Assembly: GCF_026619435.1 (NCBI RefSeq)
Contig: NZ_JAOVZQ010000001.1
Location: forward strand, 1,123,501 to 1,187,500
Origin: Hoeflea ulvae
Lineage (GTDB): Bacteria > Pseudomonadota > Alphaproteobacteria > Rhizobiales > Rhizobiaceae
Direction: 5' to 3'
DNA: 64,000 bases
The notes under the pieces: model-generated
Seen by the model: only the letters and a program-made list of their open reading frames with translations
Databases searched by the model: none
What the model was told of the DNA's origin: nothing
Part shown: positions 34,584 to 43,922 of the stretch, piece by piece
How the letters are laid out: each line of letters starts with the position of its first letter
Position numbering within the stretch: the stretch's first letter is position 1
Program-made: the position numbers and the translations under genes

Positions 34584-35309
34584 CTAACGGCCGGTCCGCG
34601 CCCGCCAGGCCTCGAACGCCTTTTGGTGTTCCTCTCTGGTGCAGGGATAGAGCCCGATGATTGCGGCTCCGGCCTCGACCTGCTCCAGCACGAAATCTTC
34701 AAAGCTTTCCATGCCGGTGCATTCATCGGCGAGCTCGTCGGCCAGATGCGCCGGGATCACCATGACGCCGTCATTGTCTCCGAGCATGACATCGCCGGGA
34801 AACACGGCGACATCGCCGCAGGAAATCGGCACATTGATGTCGAGCGCTTCGTGCAGGGTCAGGTTTGTCGGTGCCGACGGTCCGGCGTAATAGGCAGGCA
34901 TGTCGAGCGCGCCAATGCCCTTGGCATCGCGAAATCCCGCGTCGGAAACGACGCCCGCGGCACCGCGCAGCGCCAGCCGCGTGATCAGGATCGAGCCGGC
35001 GGTGGCGGCACGGGCATCCTTGCGCCCGTCCATCACCAGAACCCAGCCTGCCGGGCAGGTCTCGATCGCCACCCGCTGCGGATGGTCGGGGTTGCGGAAC
35101 ACCGTGATCGGGTTTCGGTCCTCGCGCGCCGGGATGTAGCGCAGGGTATATGCCTGGCCGACCATGGTCTCGGGCTTGGGTGACACCGGGACAACGCCCT
35201 GGATGAACTGGTTGCGCAGCCCGCGTTTGAACAAGGCCGTCGCCACCGAGGCGGTCGAGACCTTCTTCAGCTTGGCGCGGGTTTCGTCGGACAGGATGTA
35301 ATCGGTCAT
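34584..35309 (-). CDS. RraA-like protein (4-hydroxy-4-methyl-2-oxoglutarate aldolase / oxaloacetate decarboxylase type)
   Basis: The ATG at 35309 with GAGGG upstream gives 241 aa; the frame open to 35510 has no support. Motifs are VSTASVATALFKRGLR, VLVMDGRKDARAATAGSIL, GVVSDAGFRDAKGI and GDVMLGDNDGVMVIPAHLA. These are typical of the HMG/CHA aldolase family, which splits pyruvate from 4-carboxy-4-hydroxy-2-oxoacids or decarboxylates oxaloacetate. RraA itself, an RNase E inhibitor, is a shorter relative (about 160 aa), so a catalytic function is more likely. It stands alone between the AI-2 operon and phaC. Confidence 0.8.
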   Translation of the reverse strand: MTDYILSDETRAKLKKVSTASVATALFKRGLRNQFIQGVVPVSPKPETMVGQAYTLRYIPAREDRNPITVFRNPDHPQRVAIETCPAGWVLVMDGRKDARAATAGSILITRLALRGAAGVVSDAGFRDAKGIGALDMPAYYAGPSAPTNLTLHEALDINVPISCGDVAVFPGDVMLGDNDGVMVIPAHLADELADECTGMESFEDFVLEQVEAGAAIIGLYPCTREEHQKAFEAWRARTGR

Positions 35310-35514
35310 GAAACCCTCGGCAGATGTCTGGTTCGGCGGACACGCGGCCGGAACCGGTTTGCAGGATGTCGAACCCATACCTAGCTGCATTGTCGGGTCG
35401 CGATCAAGGTGGCTTGGCATGTCAGCCTTGACCGGCCTGCACCAGCTCTCATCGACATCGGGCCCCGCCAGCCTCACGAATGCCATCTGTCTGATGTCCG
35501 CAAAGCGCAAAAAT

Positions 35515-37338
35515 CTAGCTTTGGTGGATATAGGTTCCCGGCGCAGGACCGAGCGGCGGATAGCCGTTGTCCGGCGCGCCGATATCGGGTGGTGACGTCA
35601 TCCTGGTGCTTTTGGCGGCGAGCCAACCGGTCCATTCCGGCCACCACGAACCGAGCGTCGGTTCGGTGTCCCCAAACCAGCTGTCGGGATCGACATAGAG
35701 CGCGCCTGCCGGCCGGTGCCCGACACGGTAGTGACGGCGCGGATGCCCAGGCTCGGACAGGATGCCGCCATTGTGCCCGGATTTGGTCAGCACGAAGGTC
35801 AGGTCCGCATCGGTGAAAAGCCGGGTCTTGTAGACCGATTTCCACGGCGCGATGTGGTCGGTTTCGGTGCCGATCACGAACATCGGCGCGGCGATGTCCT
35901 TGAGCGCAATGACGCGCCCCTCGACGGCAAAGCGACCGGCGGAAAGCCGGTTCTCCAGAAACAGGCTTCTGAGGTATTCCGAATGCATCCGCGCCGGCAT
36001 CCGCGTGGTGTCGGCGTTCCACACGGTGATATCGCTCGGCAGGTCATCCTTGCCGAGGAAATAGCGCTGCACCGCACGGGTGTAGATCAGGTCTTCGGCC
36101 CGGATCGAGGCAAATGCGCGGGCCATTTGCGGGCGGTCGAGATAGCCTTGCGCCCACATCATGTCCTCCAGAAACGCCACCTGGCTCTCGTCGAGGAACA
36201 GCAGCAGCTCGCCGGCCTCGGTGAAATCCACTTGCGCCGCCATCAGGGTGATGCTGGCGAGCCGGTCATCGCCGTCACGGGCCATGGTTGCAGCCGCAAT
36301 CGCCAGCATGGTGCCGCCGAGACAATAGCCGTTGGCGTGGATTTTCTCGCCCGGCACGATGGCGCTGATCGCGTCGAGCGCCGCCATGACCCCGCGCTTG
36401 CGGTAGTCTTCCAGCGACAGGTTGCGCTGGTCGGCGGTCGGATTGCACCAGGAGATCGCAAAGACGGTAAATCCCTGTCCGACCAGGTAATTGATCAGCG
36501 AATTGTGCGGCGAGAGATCAAGAATGTAATATTTCATGATCCATGCGGGCACGATCAGCACCGGTTCGGCCCGCACCTTGCCGGTCTGTGGTGCATATTG
36601 CAGCAGCTCGAAAATGTCGTTGCGGTAGACCACTTCGCCCGTTGTGCAGGCAAGATCCTTGCCCAGTTGATAGCCTTCCGGCGGCGGCCGGTGGGCCTGG
36701 CTCAGCGTGTGCAGCATGTCGTCGGCGGCATGCACCGCCCCCTCGGCGAGGTTGCGTCCGCCGGTCTTTGCCGTCTCCCTGAGGATTTCGGGATTCAGTC
36801 CGGGAAAATTCGAGGGCGAGACGGTGTCGAGCAACTGCCGCACCAGAAACCGGGTCCGGTCGCAATCCTGCTTGCGCAGACCGCGCACCTCTTCCGTCGC
36901 ATGGTCCCACCAGTCCTGCGTCGCCAGAAAGCTCTGTTGCCAGAGGCTGAAGGGCATGTTTTGCCAGTCCGGATCGGTGAAGCGGTGATCATAGAATTTT
37001 GGTTCAAAGGGAGGCTTTGGCGGTGAACCGGGGACGGATCTGGCGGTGAAATCCATCAGTTTGAGCACATTGTCTCTGGCGTGTTCGGCCAGTTCCAGTT
37101 GCCGTCCCGGTGCGCGGGCAAGATGCAATGCCCAGTCGGTCCAGGTCTCGACCAGCGCAAAGGGCGAGACTCCGCCGGTGGCCTGCGCCACAGCACCGCG
37201 GATCGCCCGGTCGATGCCGGCATAGGGATGCTCGTCGGCCTGTGTGCCCGCCACCGGAAACCGCTGCGGGTGGGAGACCGGCATCGGTACCGGTCCGGCG
37301 GGTTTCTTCAGTGCTGTCGAATGGGTGGTTTTGCGCAT
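35515..37338 (-). CDS. phaC: Class I poly(3-hydroxyalkanoate) synthase
   Basis: I use the ATG at 37338 (607 aa); upstream residues look like read-through. The N-terminal domain has VSPSNFPGLNPEIL, a PhaC hallmark. The alpha/beta hydrolase core has VPAWIMKYYILDLSPHNSL, the lipase-box cysteine in GYCLGGT, a catalytic aspartate in GTETDHIAPW and the histidine in SGHNGG. It polymerises (R)-3-hydroxyacyl-CoA into PHA granules in the cytoplasm. A propionyl-CoA-forming pathway is also in this window, so valerate-type monomers are conceivable, but nothing here links them directly. Confidence 0.92.
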   Translation of the reverse strand: MRKTTHSTALKKPAGPVPMPVSHPQRFPVAGTQADEHPYAGIDRAIRGAVAQATGGVSPFALVETWTDWALHLARAPGRQLELAEHARDNVLKLMDFTARSVPGSPPKPPFEPKFYDHRFTDPDWQNMPFSLWQQSFLATQDWWDHATEEVRGLRKQDCDRTRFLVRQLLDTVSPSNFPGLNPEILRETAKTGGRNLAEGAVHAADDMLHTLSQAHRPPPEGYQLGKDLACTTGEVVYRNDIFELLQYAPQTGKVRAEPVLIVPAWIMKYYILDLSPHNSLINYLVGQGFTVFAISWCNPTADQRNLSLEDYRKRGVMAALDAISAIVPGEKIHANGYCLGGTMLAIAAATMARDGDDRLASITLMAAQVDFTEAGELLLFLDESQVAFLEDMMWAQGYLDRPQMARAFASIRAEDLIYTRAVQRYFLGKDDLPSDITVWNADTTRMPARMHSEYLRSLFLENRLSAGRFAVEGRVIALKDIAAPMFVIGTETDHIAPWKSVYKTRLFTDADLTFVLTKSGHNGGILSEPGHPRRHYRVGHRPAGALYVDPDSWFGDTEPTLGSWWPEWTGWLAAKSTRMTSPPDIGAPDNGYPPLGPAPGTYIHQS

Positions 37339-37471
37339 GAGTTTGGTCCATCCTGTGACCCGCAGAATAGCAGTGTCCGGCGCGGCCACCTTGACCGATG
37401 TCAACCGGGCGTCTCGCAAGGCGGCCATTATTGCGGCCGATGCTGCAGGCACATAAATACGAGGACAAAGA

Positions 37472-38143
37472 TTGACCGGCCTTCACACACCCTCTCCGGC
37501 TTTGCCGGCCGACGTGGCAGATCCGTCCAGCCCGATACTCTATTCGTTCCGGCGCTGTCCCTATGCCATGCGGGCACGTCTGGCGGTGGCGTCTGCCGGC
37601 GTCGAGGTGAGCCTGCGTGAAGTCGTGCTGCGCGACAAGCCGGCGGCCTTTCTCGAGGCCTCGCCAAGCGGCACGGTGCCATGTCTGGTCACGTCTGATG
37701 CGGTGATTGATGAAAGCCTGGATGTGATGCTCTGGGCGCTGCAAATCCATGATCCGGATGGCTGGCTGGACATGCCTGAGGCGGGATATGACTGGATCGC
37801 CCGTGGCGACGGCTCGTTCAAGCAGGCGTTGGACCGGACCAAATATGCGCAACGCTACCCCGAGCTCGATCCCGTCGAACAGCGCGCAAAGGCATCCGCC
37901 TTCCTGTCCGATCTCGACAGCCAGATTGATCGCTGGATGTTCGGCCGCCCGACCCTTGCCGATTTCGCCATCCTGCCATTTGTCCGCCAGTTCGCCTTCA
38001 TCGACAAGGACTGGTTCGACGTCCAGCCCTGGCCGCGCCTGCAGGACTGGCTGGAGGCGTTCCTAGCCTCCGAACGATTCGGGCAGATCATGGAAAAATA
38101 CCCGCAATGGGTCGAGGGCGATGCGCCCGTCCGGTTCCCGTAA
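37472..38143 (+). CDS. Glutathione S-transferase-like protein
   Basis: The start is TTG at 37472, behind GAGGA. The 223-aa protein has an N-terminal thioredoxin-like domain (YSFRRCPYAMRARLA) with a cysteine at the catalytic spot, the cis-proline TVPCLV, and DESLDVMLWAL, then a helical C-terminal domain with RPTLADFAILPFVRQF. The single cysteine suggests an Omega- or Beta-like GST or a glutathionyl reductase. It is divergent from phaC with a short gap and convergent with the Liv-type operon; there is no clear functional partner. Confidence 0.8.
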   Translation: MTGLHTPSPALPADVADPSSPILYSFRRCPYAMRARLAVASAGVEVSLREVVLRDKPAAFLEASPSGTVPCLVTSDAVIDESLDVMLWALQIHDPDGWLDMPEAGYDWIARGDGSFKQALDRTKYAQRYPELDPVEQRAKASAFLSDLDSQIDRWMFGRPTLADFAILPFVRQFAFIDKDWFDVQPWPRLQDWLEAFLASERFGQIMEKYPQWVEGDAPVRFP

Positions 38144-38177
38144 CCCGGCTCATGCAGGTCCGGCGCCGACGCTTCAG

Positions 38178-38209
38178 GGGAGCGGAAACCGGCTGCGGCT
38201 TCCGCTCCC
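38178..38209. terminator. Bidirectional terminator hairpin
   Basis: GGGAGCGGAA (38178-38187) pairs perfectly with TTCCGCTCCC (38200-38209) around a 12-base loop, between the convergent stops of the GST-like gene and livF. Confidence 0.65.
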
Positions 38210-38215
38210 GATGCT

Positions 38216-39004
38216 CTATATAGCCAGATAGTCGTGGCGCAATTGCTCGTTGTTGAGCACTTCTTCCGCCGTGCCGTCGAAAACGACCTCGCCGGATTCG
38301 AGGATCACCGCACGGTCGGCAAGCTTCAGGGCCCGCACCGCATTCTGCTCGACCAGGATCGTGGTGATGCCCTGCTGCTTGATGATGTTGAGCGTCTTCT
38401 CGATCTCGTCGACGATCACCGGTGCAAGTCCTTCATAGGGCTCGTCGAGAAGCAGCACCTTGATGTCGCGGGCGAGAGCCCGTCCGATCGCCAGCATCTG
38501 CTGCTCGCCACCCGAAAGCGTGATGCCTTCCTGCTTGCGGCGTTCGCCCAGTCGCGGAAACAATTCGTAGATCCGCTGGATCGACCAGCCGATCGGCGGC
38601 GCGATCTGCGCCAGTTCGATGTTTTCCTCCACCGTCAGCCCGGCGATGATGCGCCGGTCTTCGGGCACCAGCGACAGGCCGGCGCGCGAGGCTTCATGCG
38701 AGCTCATCCTGTGCAGAGGCTGGTGGTCGAGCCAGACTTCGCCGCTGGTCATCGCCGGTGAGCCGATCTGGGCGATGGCGCGCAGCGTCGAGGTCTTGCC
38801 GGCGCCGTTGCGGCCCAGCAGCGCCAGAATCTCGCCTTCATGCACATTGAAGCTGACGCCCTGGACGATGTAGCTCTCGCCGTAATAGGCGTGAATGTCG
38901 TGCACGGACAGGAACGCCGGCGCGGTTGCCGCCTGATTGGCGTTCTTGGAAAAATCCGGGCGTTCGTAGGGTTGATTGCCCTTGAGGGGTTCGGTCTGGC
39001 TCAT
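38216..39004 (-). CDS. Branched-chain-amino-acid-type ABC transporter ATPase (LivF family)
   Basis: The 262-aa protein has an N-terminal extension of about 30 residues, then Walker A GRNGAGKTS, signature LSGGEQQ, Walker B VLLLDEPYEGLAP and the LivF-typical LVPEDRRI. It is the last gene of a five-gene Liv-type operon and its ATG overlaps the LivG stop by 4 bp (39001-39004). It energises uptake of an amino acid, amide or similar polar molecule; the substrate cannot be told from the ATPase. Confidence 0.9.
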   Translation of the reverse strand: MSQTEPLKGNQPYERPDFSKNANQAATAPAFLSVHDIHAYYGESYIVQGVSFNVHEGEILALLGRNGAGKTSTLRAIAQIGSPAMTSGEVWLDHQPLHRMSSHEASRAGLSLVPEDRRIIAGLTVEENIELAQIAPPIGWSIQRIYELFPRLGERRKQEGITLSGGEQQMLAIGRALARDIKVLLLDEPYEGLAPVIVDEIEKTLNIIKQQGITTILVEQNAVRALKLADRAVILESGEVVFDGTAEEVLNNEQLRHDYLAI

Positions 39005-39759
39005 GCTGCGGCCTCTCCCAGATAAGCTTCTTTGACTTTCGGATGGCCCTTGATGTTTTCAGGGGTATCCTCGACGAGTGGCGAGCCCTGCGCCAACACG
39101 GTGATCCGCTTGGCCAACGAGAACACCACATGCATGTCATGCTCGATGATCACCATGGTGATGTCCCGGCTTTCATGGATCTGGTTGAGCAGGTCGATGG
39201 TGTTGTTGGTGTCGGCGCGCGCCATGCCCGCCGTCGGTTCGTCAAGCAGCAGCAGCTTCGGCTCCTGCACCAGGCACATCGCCATCTCCAGCCGCCGCTT
39301 GTCGCCGCGCGACAGGGAGCTGGCGATCATGTGCCGCTTGTCCGCCATGTTGACCTCGGAAAGCATGTGTTCGGCCTTCTCGATCAGTTCCTTTTCGGCG
39401 GCGATCGATTCCAGCGCATGCAGGCGGAACGCCCCGTCGCGCTTGGCAAAACACGGGATCAGCATGTTTTCATACACGCTCAGATCGCTGAAGATTTCCG
39501 GTGTCTGGAACACCCGCGAAATCCCCATCTGGTTGATCTCGTAGGGTTTGCGTCCAAGCACCGACTGGCCGTCGAACAACACTGTCCCTGTGTCGGGGAT
39601 CAGCTTGCCGACCAGCACGTTGAGCAGCGTCGACTTGCCGGCGCCGTTCGGCCCGATGATGGCGTGGACGGTGCCCTTGGCGATGTCGAGATTGACATTG
39701 CCCAGCGCCTGCAGTCCACCGAACCGCTTGTTGACGTTAGAGACTTCAAGAATTCCCAT
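39001..39759 (-). CDS. Branched-chain-amino-acid-type ABC transporter ATPase (LivG family)
   Basis: This 252-aa ATPase has Walker A GPNGAGKST, Walker B LLLLDEPTAGMAR and a C-terminal histidine switch IIEHDMHVV. Its signature motif reads LSRGDKRR rather than LSGGQ, a departure in the helix that contacts ATP across the dimer; the partner LivF keeps LSGGE. It forms the second half of the ATPase pair of the Liv operon and overlaps livF by 4 bp. Confidence 0.9.
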   Translation of the reverse strand: MGILEVSNVNKRFGGLQALGNVNLDIAKGTVHAIIGPNGAGKSTLLNVLVGKLIPDTGTVLFDGQSVLGRKPYEINQMGISRVFQTPEIFSDLSVYENMLIPCFAKRDGAFRLHALESIAAEKELIEKAEHMLSEVNMADKRHMIASSLSRGDKRRLEMAMCLVQEPKLLLLDEPTAGMARADTNNTIDLLNQIHESRDITMVIIEHDMHVVFSLAKRITVLAQGSPLVEDTPENIKGHPKVKEAYLGEAAA

Positions 39760-39777
39760 ATCCGATATCTCCGCGGT

Positions 39778-40986
39778 TCAGTTGACGTTGGTCGTCGAGG
39801 TCGGGTGAGTGTCGGACCCGGCATCGGGCTTCTTTTTCCGGTTCTTGCCGGTAACCCAGTTTCCGATCCGGCTTCCGCCTTCGATAAGGCCGCCCGGCAG
39901 GAAGATGACGACCAGCATGAACAACAGGCCCAGTGTCAGGTGCCAGCCCTTGCCGATAAAGGGATGCAGCAGGAAGACGATCGCGTCTTCCAGTCCGTCG
40001 GGCAGAGCCGAGAACCAGGCATGCAGAATGTTGTCGTTGATCTTCGAGAAGATGTTCTCGAAATATTTGATGAAGCCTGCACCGAGCACCGGTCCCATCA
40101 GCGTGCCGGCGCCGCCGAGAATGGTCATCAGAACCACTTCGCCCGAGGCCGTCCACTGCATGCGTTCCGCCCCCGCAAGCGGATCCATCGAGGCCAGCAA
40201 TCCGCCGGCAAGACCCGCATACATCCCGGAGATGACGAAGGCAGCAAGCGTGTAGGGGCGCGGGTTGAGGCCGGTGTAGTTCATCCGCGTCTGGTTGGTC
40301 TTGATCGCCCGCAGCATGATGCCGAAGGGTGAGCGGAAGATCCGCATCGAGATGTAGAACACCACGATGGCGATGATGGCGCAGAAATAATAGCCGTTGG
40401 AGAAGGTGAACTGCCAGCCGCCGAGCTCGAGCTTGGTGCTCTCGTTCATGACGATGCCGAAGAAATGCGGGCTGTTCGGGCTGCCGGCGCTCATCAGCAC
40501 CTGCGGATCATCGGTATAGACCTGCAGTCCGGTCTCACCATTGGTCAGCGGTGTCAGCACCGAATAGGCCAGGTTGAACGACATCTGCGCAAATGCCAGC
40601 GTCAGGATCGAGAAGTAGATGCCCGAACGGCGCAGCGAGATATAGCCGATCAGCAGCGCGAACAGCGCCGACAGGATCACCGCAAGGATCAGCCCCGGCA
40701 GCACATTGTAGCTCAGCAGCTTGTACATCCAGACGACGGAGTAGGAACCGACACCCAGAAAGGCCGCGTGGCCAAAGGAGAGATAGCCGGTCAGGCCGAA
40801 CAGGATGTTGAAGCCGATGGCAAAGATCCCGTAGATCGCGAACCGCTGCATCAGGTCGGGATAGCCCGCATTGAACTGCGCCAGAGCCGATCCTTCCGGG
40901 AACGGTTGAAGCAGGATCGGTGTCGCCAGCGTCAGAAAAATGACGGCGACGAGAAAGCTTGTGTCTTTCTTACTCAGTCCCAGCAT
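39778..40986 (-). CDS. Branched-chain-amino-acid-type ABC transporter permease (LivM family)
   Basis: The 402-aa polytopic membrane protein has eight to ten hydrophobic segments and the LivM features [16 protein letters not shown] and [25 protein letters not shown]. It pairs with the LivH-type permease encoded 3 bp upstream. A charged, Gly- and Lys-rich tail follows the last membrane span. It provides half of the pathway for the Liv-type importer. Confidence 0.9.
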   Translation of the reverse strand: MLGLSKKDTSFLVAVIFLTLATPILLQPFPEGSALAQFNAGYPDLMQRFAIYGIFAIGFNILFGLTGYLSFGHAAFLGVGSYSVVWMYKLLSYNVLPGLILAVILSALFALLIGYISLRRSGIYFSILTLAFAQMSFNLAYSVLTPLTNGETGLQVYTDDPQVLMSAGSPNSPHFFGIVMNESTKLELGGWQFTFSNGYYFCAIIAIVVFYISMRIFRSPFGIMLRAIKTNQTRMNYTGLNPRPYTLAAFVISGMYAGLAGGLLASMDPLAGAERMQWTASGEVVLMTILGGAGTLMGPVLGAGFIKYFENIFSKINDNILHAWFSALPDGLEDAIVFLLHPFIGKGWHLTLGLLFMLVVIFLPGGLIEGGSRIGNWVTGKNRKKKPDAGSDTHPTSTTNVN

Positions 40987-40989
40987 GGA

Positions 40990-42021
40990 TTATTCCTCCA
41001 TCACGCCTCTACGACCCATAAGACCGCGTGGGCGGGTCAAAAGGATGATGATTGCAACTAGATAAATGATGATTTGGTCGATCCCCGGGATCAGCGACTT
41101 GACTTCATTCATCGAGGCGAAGCTCTCGAGAATGCCAAGCAGGAAACCGGCAAGGACGGCGCCGGGCAACGAGCCCATGCCGCCAACAACGACCACCACG
41201 AAGGACAGCACAAGGAAGTCCATGCCCATGTGGTAATTGGGCGAATTGATCGGCGCATACATCACGCCGGCCAGGCCTGCCACCGCGGCGGCTATGCCGA
41301 ACATGATGGTGAAGCGCTTGTCGATATTGATGCCGAGCAGCCCGACGGTCTCGCGGTCAGCCATGCCGGCGCGGACCACCATTCCGAAGGTGGTGAAGCG
41401 CAGGAAGGCGAAGACGGCGCTGATGATCACGGCCGAAAACAGGAAGTAGATCAGCCGCCAATAGGGGTAGATGATCGAGTTCTCGGCAAAGCCGACCAGC
41501 ACGCCGAAATCCAGCGAGCCCTTGAACATGTCCGGCGCCGGGGTGGGAATCGGATTGGCGCCGTAGAAATATTTGATGATTTCCTGAAGCACGATGGCGA
41601 GGCCGAAGGTGACCAGGATCTGATCGGCATGCGGACGCTTGTAGAAATGCTTGATCAGCCCGCGTTCCATGATGTAGCCGACCAGCAGCATCACAGGGAT
41701 GGCAAACAGGATCGCCAGCGGCACCGACCATTCGATGATGGCGTTGCCTGTCGACTCGCCGAACCAGCTGACGATATAGGGCATATCCACTTGCAGAGGG
41801 TTCCCGAGGAAGTCCTTCTGGGTCGGATCTTCGACCGTGTAGGACAGAGAGAGAATTCGCTGCAGCGTGACGGCACAGAACGACCCGAGCATGAACAAGG
41901 CGCCATGCGCGAAGTTGACCACGCCGAGCGTGCCGAAAATGAGTGTCAGTCCGAGTGCGATCAGGGCATAGGCGCTGCCTTTGTCCAGACCGTTCAGAAC
42001 TTGAAGAATGATTGCGTCCAT
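40990..42021 (-). CDS. Branched-chain-amino-acid-type ABC transporter permease (LivH family)
   Basis: This 343-aa membrane protein opens with QVLNGLDKGSAYALIALGLTLIFGTLGVVNFAHG, the LivH signature, in its first 40 residues, and contains MADRETVGLLGINIDKR in the cytoplasmic loop. It follows the binding-protein gene on the same strand after a 110-bp gap that holds a terminator-like hairpin, so its expression is probably lower than that of the binding protein. Confidence 0.9.
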   Translation of the reverse strand: MDAIILQVLNGLDKGSAYALIALGLTLIFGTLGVVNFAHGALFMLGSFCAVTLQRILSLSYTVEDPTQKDFLGNPLQVDMPYIVSWFGESTGNAIIEWSVPLAILFAIPVMLLVGYIMERGLIKHFYKRPHADQILVTFGLAIVLQEIIKYFYGANPIPTPAPDMFKGSLDFGVLVGFAENSIIYPYWRLIYFLFSAVIISAVFAFLRFTTFGMVVRAGMADRETVGLLGINIDKRFTIMFGIAAAVAGLAGVMYAPINSPNYHMGMDFLVLSFVVVVVGGMGSLPGAVLAGFLLGILESFASMNEVKSLIPGIDQIIIYLVAIIILLTRPRGLMGRRGVMEE

Positions 42022-42088
42022 CGTGAAGCCCGCATCAGTAAAACCGTGCGCAAGGGGCGCTGCGGTCGTGTCCCAATTCTAAGAGAAA

Positions 42089-42115
42089 ACCGCGCCGCCT
42101 GAGCGGCGGCGCGGT
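42089..42115 (-). terminator. Attenuator-type terminator between binding-protein and permease genes
   Basis: Arms 42089-42099 and 42105-42115 pair perfectly over 11 GC-rich bases around a 5-base loop. Read on the minus strand it is followed directly by TTTTCTCTT, as in an intrinsic terminator. It is 16 bases past the stop of the binding-protein gene and would allow only part of the transcripts to reach livHMGF. Confidence 0.8.
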
Positions 42116-42131
42116 AAACTTTTGGCGTTTC

Positions 42132-43475
42132 TTATGCGCCCGGATTGCACTTGCCGAGGTCGCCACCGGCAAACATCGGATGATCCGGCGCGTATTCGAC
42201 CTGTGCACGCGGCGTCACTTCGACGATTTCCAGCGTGTCATATTCGTTGGTCGGGTTTTCCTTGCCCTTCATGACCAGCACGTCCTTGAAGCACTGGTGA
42301 TCGTCGGCGCGGTAATGGGTCGGACCATTGCCCAGGCCGTCGAAGTCGAAGCCTTCGAGAGCTTCGCCGACGCCGCAAGGATTGAAGGTGCCCGCACGTT
42401 CGCAGGCATCCGCATAAAGCAGCGTCTGCACGTAGCAGGTGTGTGCCGAGTTCGAAGGCGGACGGCCGTATTTTTCGCCGAAGGACTTCACGAAGGCCTT
42501 GGAGCCTTCGTCCTGCAGCTGCCAGTTCCAGTTCATCGAACCGAACACGCCGCGCACGTTCTCGCCGGCACCAGCCGCCATCAGCTCGGAATAGAGCGGA
42601 ACGACGATTTCGAACTGCTTGCCATTGACCATCTTGTCGCGCAGGCCGAACTGCACCGCATTGGTCAGCGAATTGACCATGTTGCCGCCGTAGTGGTTCA
42701 GCACCAGCACGTCTGCGCCGGAGTTGAGGACCGGGGCGATGTAGGACGAGAAGTCTGTCGATGCCAGCGGGGTCAGCACGTTGTTGACTGTTTCCCAGCC
42801 CACGCCTTCCGTAGCCTGCTGGATCGACTCCTGCTGGGTCCAGCCCCAGGTGTAGTCGGCGGTCAGGTGATAGGCCCGGCGATCGGCGCCATAGGCTTCC
42901 TTGAGCACCGGTGCGAGTGCTGCACCCGACATGTAGGCGTTGAAGAAGTGACGGAAACCGTTTGCCTTCTTGTCCTTGCCGGTGGTGTCGTTGGAGTGGG
43001 TCAGACCGGCCATGAAGATCACGCCGGCTTCCTGGCAGAGGCCCTGCACAGCCACGGCCACGCCCGAGGACGAACCGCCATTGATCATGATGGCGCCGTC
43101 TTTTTCGATCATCGACTTGGCCGATGCGCGCGCCGCGTCGGACTTGGTCTGGGTGTCGCCGGTGACGAACACGACCTTCTTGCCGAGGATGCCGTTGCCC
43201 TTGAGAGCCTTCGAGCTAAAGGTGTTGAGCATGCCGCCATCACCTTCGCCGTTGAGGTGCTGGACGGCCAGTTCCTGCGCGCGAAGCTCATCGAGACCTT
43301 CGTCAGCATAAGGGCCGGTCTGCGGCACGTTGAAGCCGAGCGTGACGGTGCCGCCCTTTGGTTCATTGGTGTAGGCGAATGCCGAACTGGTAAAGATCGT
43401 GGGCATTGCCAAACCGGCGCCGATGGCGGCGCCCGATTTGATCAACCCACGACGATTGATTTGAAACTTTGACAT
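42132..43475 (-). CDS. Tat-exported substrate-binding protein of the Liv-type ABC transporter
   Basis: The ATG at 43475, behind AGGGAGGA, gives 447 aa with a twin-arginine signal (NRRGLIKSGAA, then a hydrophobic stretch to about residue 33). This is unusual for a Liv-type receptor, most of which use the Sec signal. The fold is the type I periplasmic ligand-binding kind (VTLGFNVPQTGPYADEG and INGGSSSGVAVA). It has several cysteines late in the chain. The larger size than LivJ or LivK (about 345 aa) points to a substrate other than leucine, perhaps an amide, urea-like or aromatic compound. A TATACAAT patch lies upstream on the minus strand (43585-43592). Confidence 0.88.
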   Translation of the reverse strand: MSKFQINRRGLIKSGAAIGAGLAMPTIFTSSAFAYTNEPKGGTVTLGFNVPQTGPYADEGLDELRAQELAVQHLNGEGDGGMLNTFSSKALKGNGILGKKVVFVTGDTQTKSDAARASAKSMIEKDGAIMINGGSSSGVAVAVQGLCQEAGVIFMAGLTHSNDTTGKDKKANGFRHFFNAYMSGAALAPVLKEAYGADRRAYHLTADYTWGWTQQESIQQATEGVGWETVNNVLTPLASTDFSSYIAPVLNSGADVLVLNHYGGNMVNSLTNAVQFGLRDKMVNGKQFEIVVPLYSELMAAGAGENVRGVFGSMNWNWQLQDEGSKAFVKSFGEKYGRPPSNSAHTCYVQTLLYADACERAGTFNPCGVGEALEGFDFDGLGNGPTHYRADDHQCFKDVLVMKGKENPTNEYDTLEIVEVTPRAQVEYAPDHPMFAGGDLGKCNPGA

Positions 43476-43747
43476 TATGTCCTCCCTGAAGTGGAATGGG
43501 CGAAGCCTCCCAGCTTCTGCCCGCACAGCTACGTGAGTAGCAGCCTTAAGACAAACATGGCCGCCGTCTCGTTACCATTCGACTATTGTATATTCAGGTG
43601 ATTATTCGGGAGGAAAGTCTTGGCCGTATCAGCCGTCATTCCTTGGCCACGCGCAGGACACAGCTTTGCTGCGAAGCGGCCCGCCGGGGTCCGTTCATGC
43701 AGGCAGGGCCGGTTCCCGACCGTCGCGCGCGGCTGATCGAAAGGCAG

Positions 43748-43906
43748 TCAGAGCCGGACGTTGCCGGCCCGGTCGCGGCTGCCGGGACCATCGGGGCCCG
43801 GGTCGTCGATGGTGCGGCGGTCTTCCTGCAGCTCGAGCCACATGGCGTTGACGACGGCGAACATTGCAGCCAGGGGAAGTCCGAGTAACCAGGCGAAATA
43901 CCACAT
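43748..43906 (-). CDS. cydX: Cytochrome bd oxidase small subunit CydX
   Basis: A 52-aa protein begins MWYFAWLLGLPLAAMFAVVNAMWLE, one membrane helix with the CydX pattern (residues 1-25), followed by a soluble tail rich in D, P and G. The ATG at 43906 has AGGAGA upstream and follows cydB by 16 bp. CydX is needed for the assembly and stability of the bd oxidase. The family is usually under 40 aa, so the tail is longer than normal. Confidence 0.85.
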   Translation of the reverse strand: MWYFAWLLGLPLAAMFAVVNAMWLELQEDRRTIDDPGPDGPGSRDRAGNVRL

Positions 43907-43922
43907 GTCTTGCTTCTCCTGA

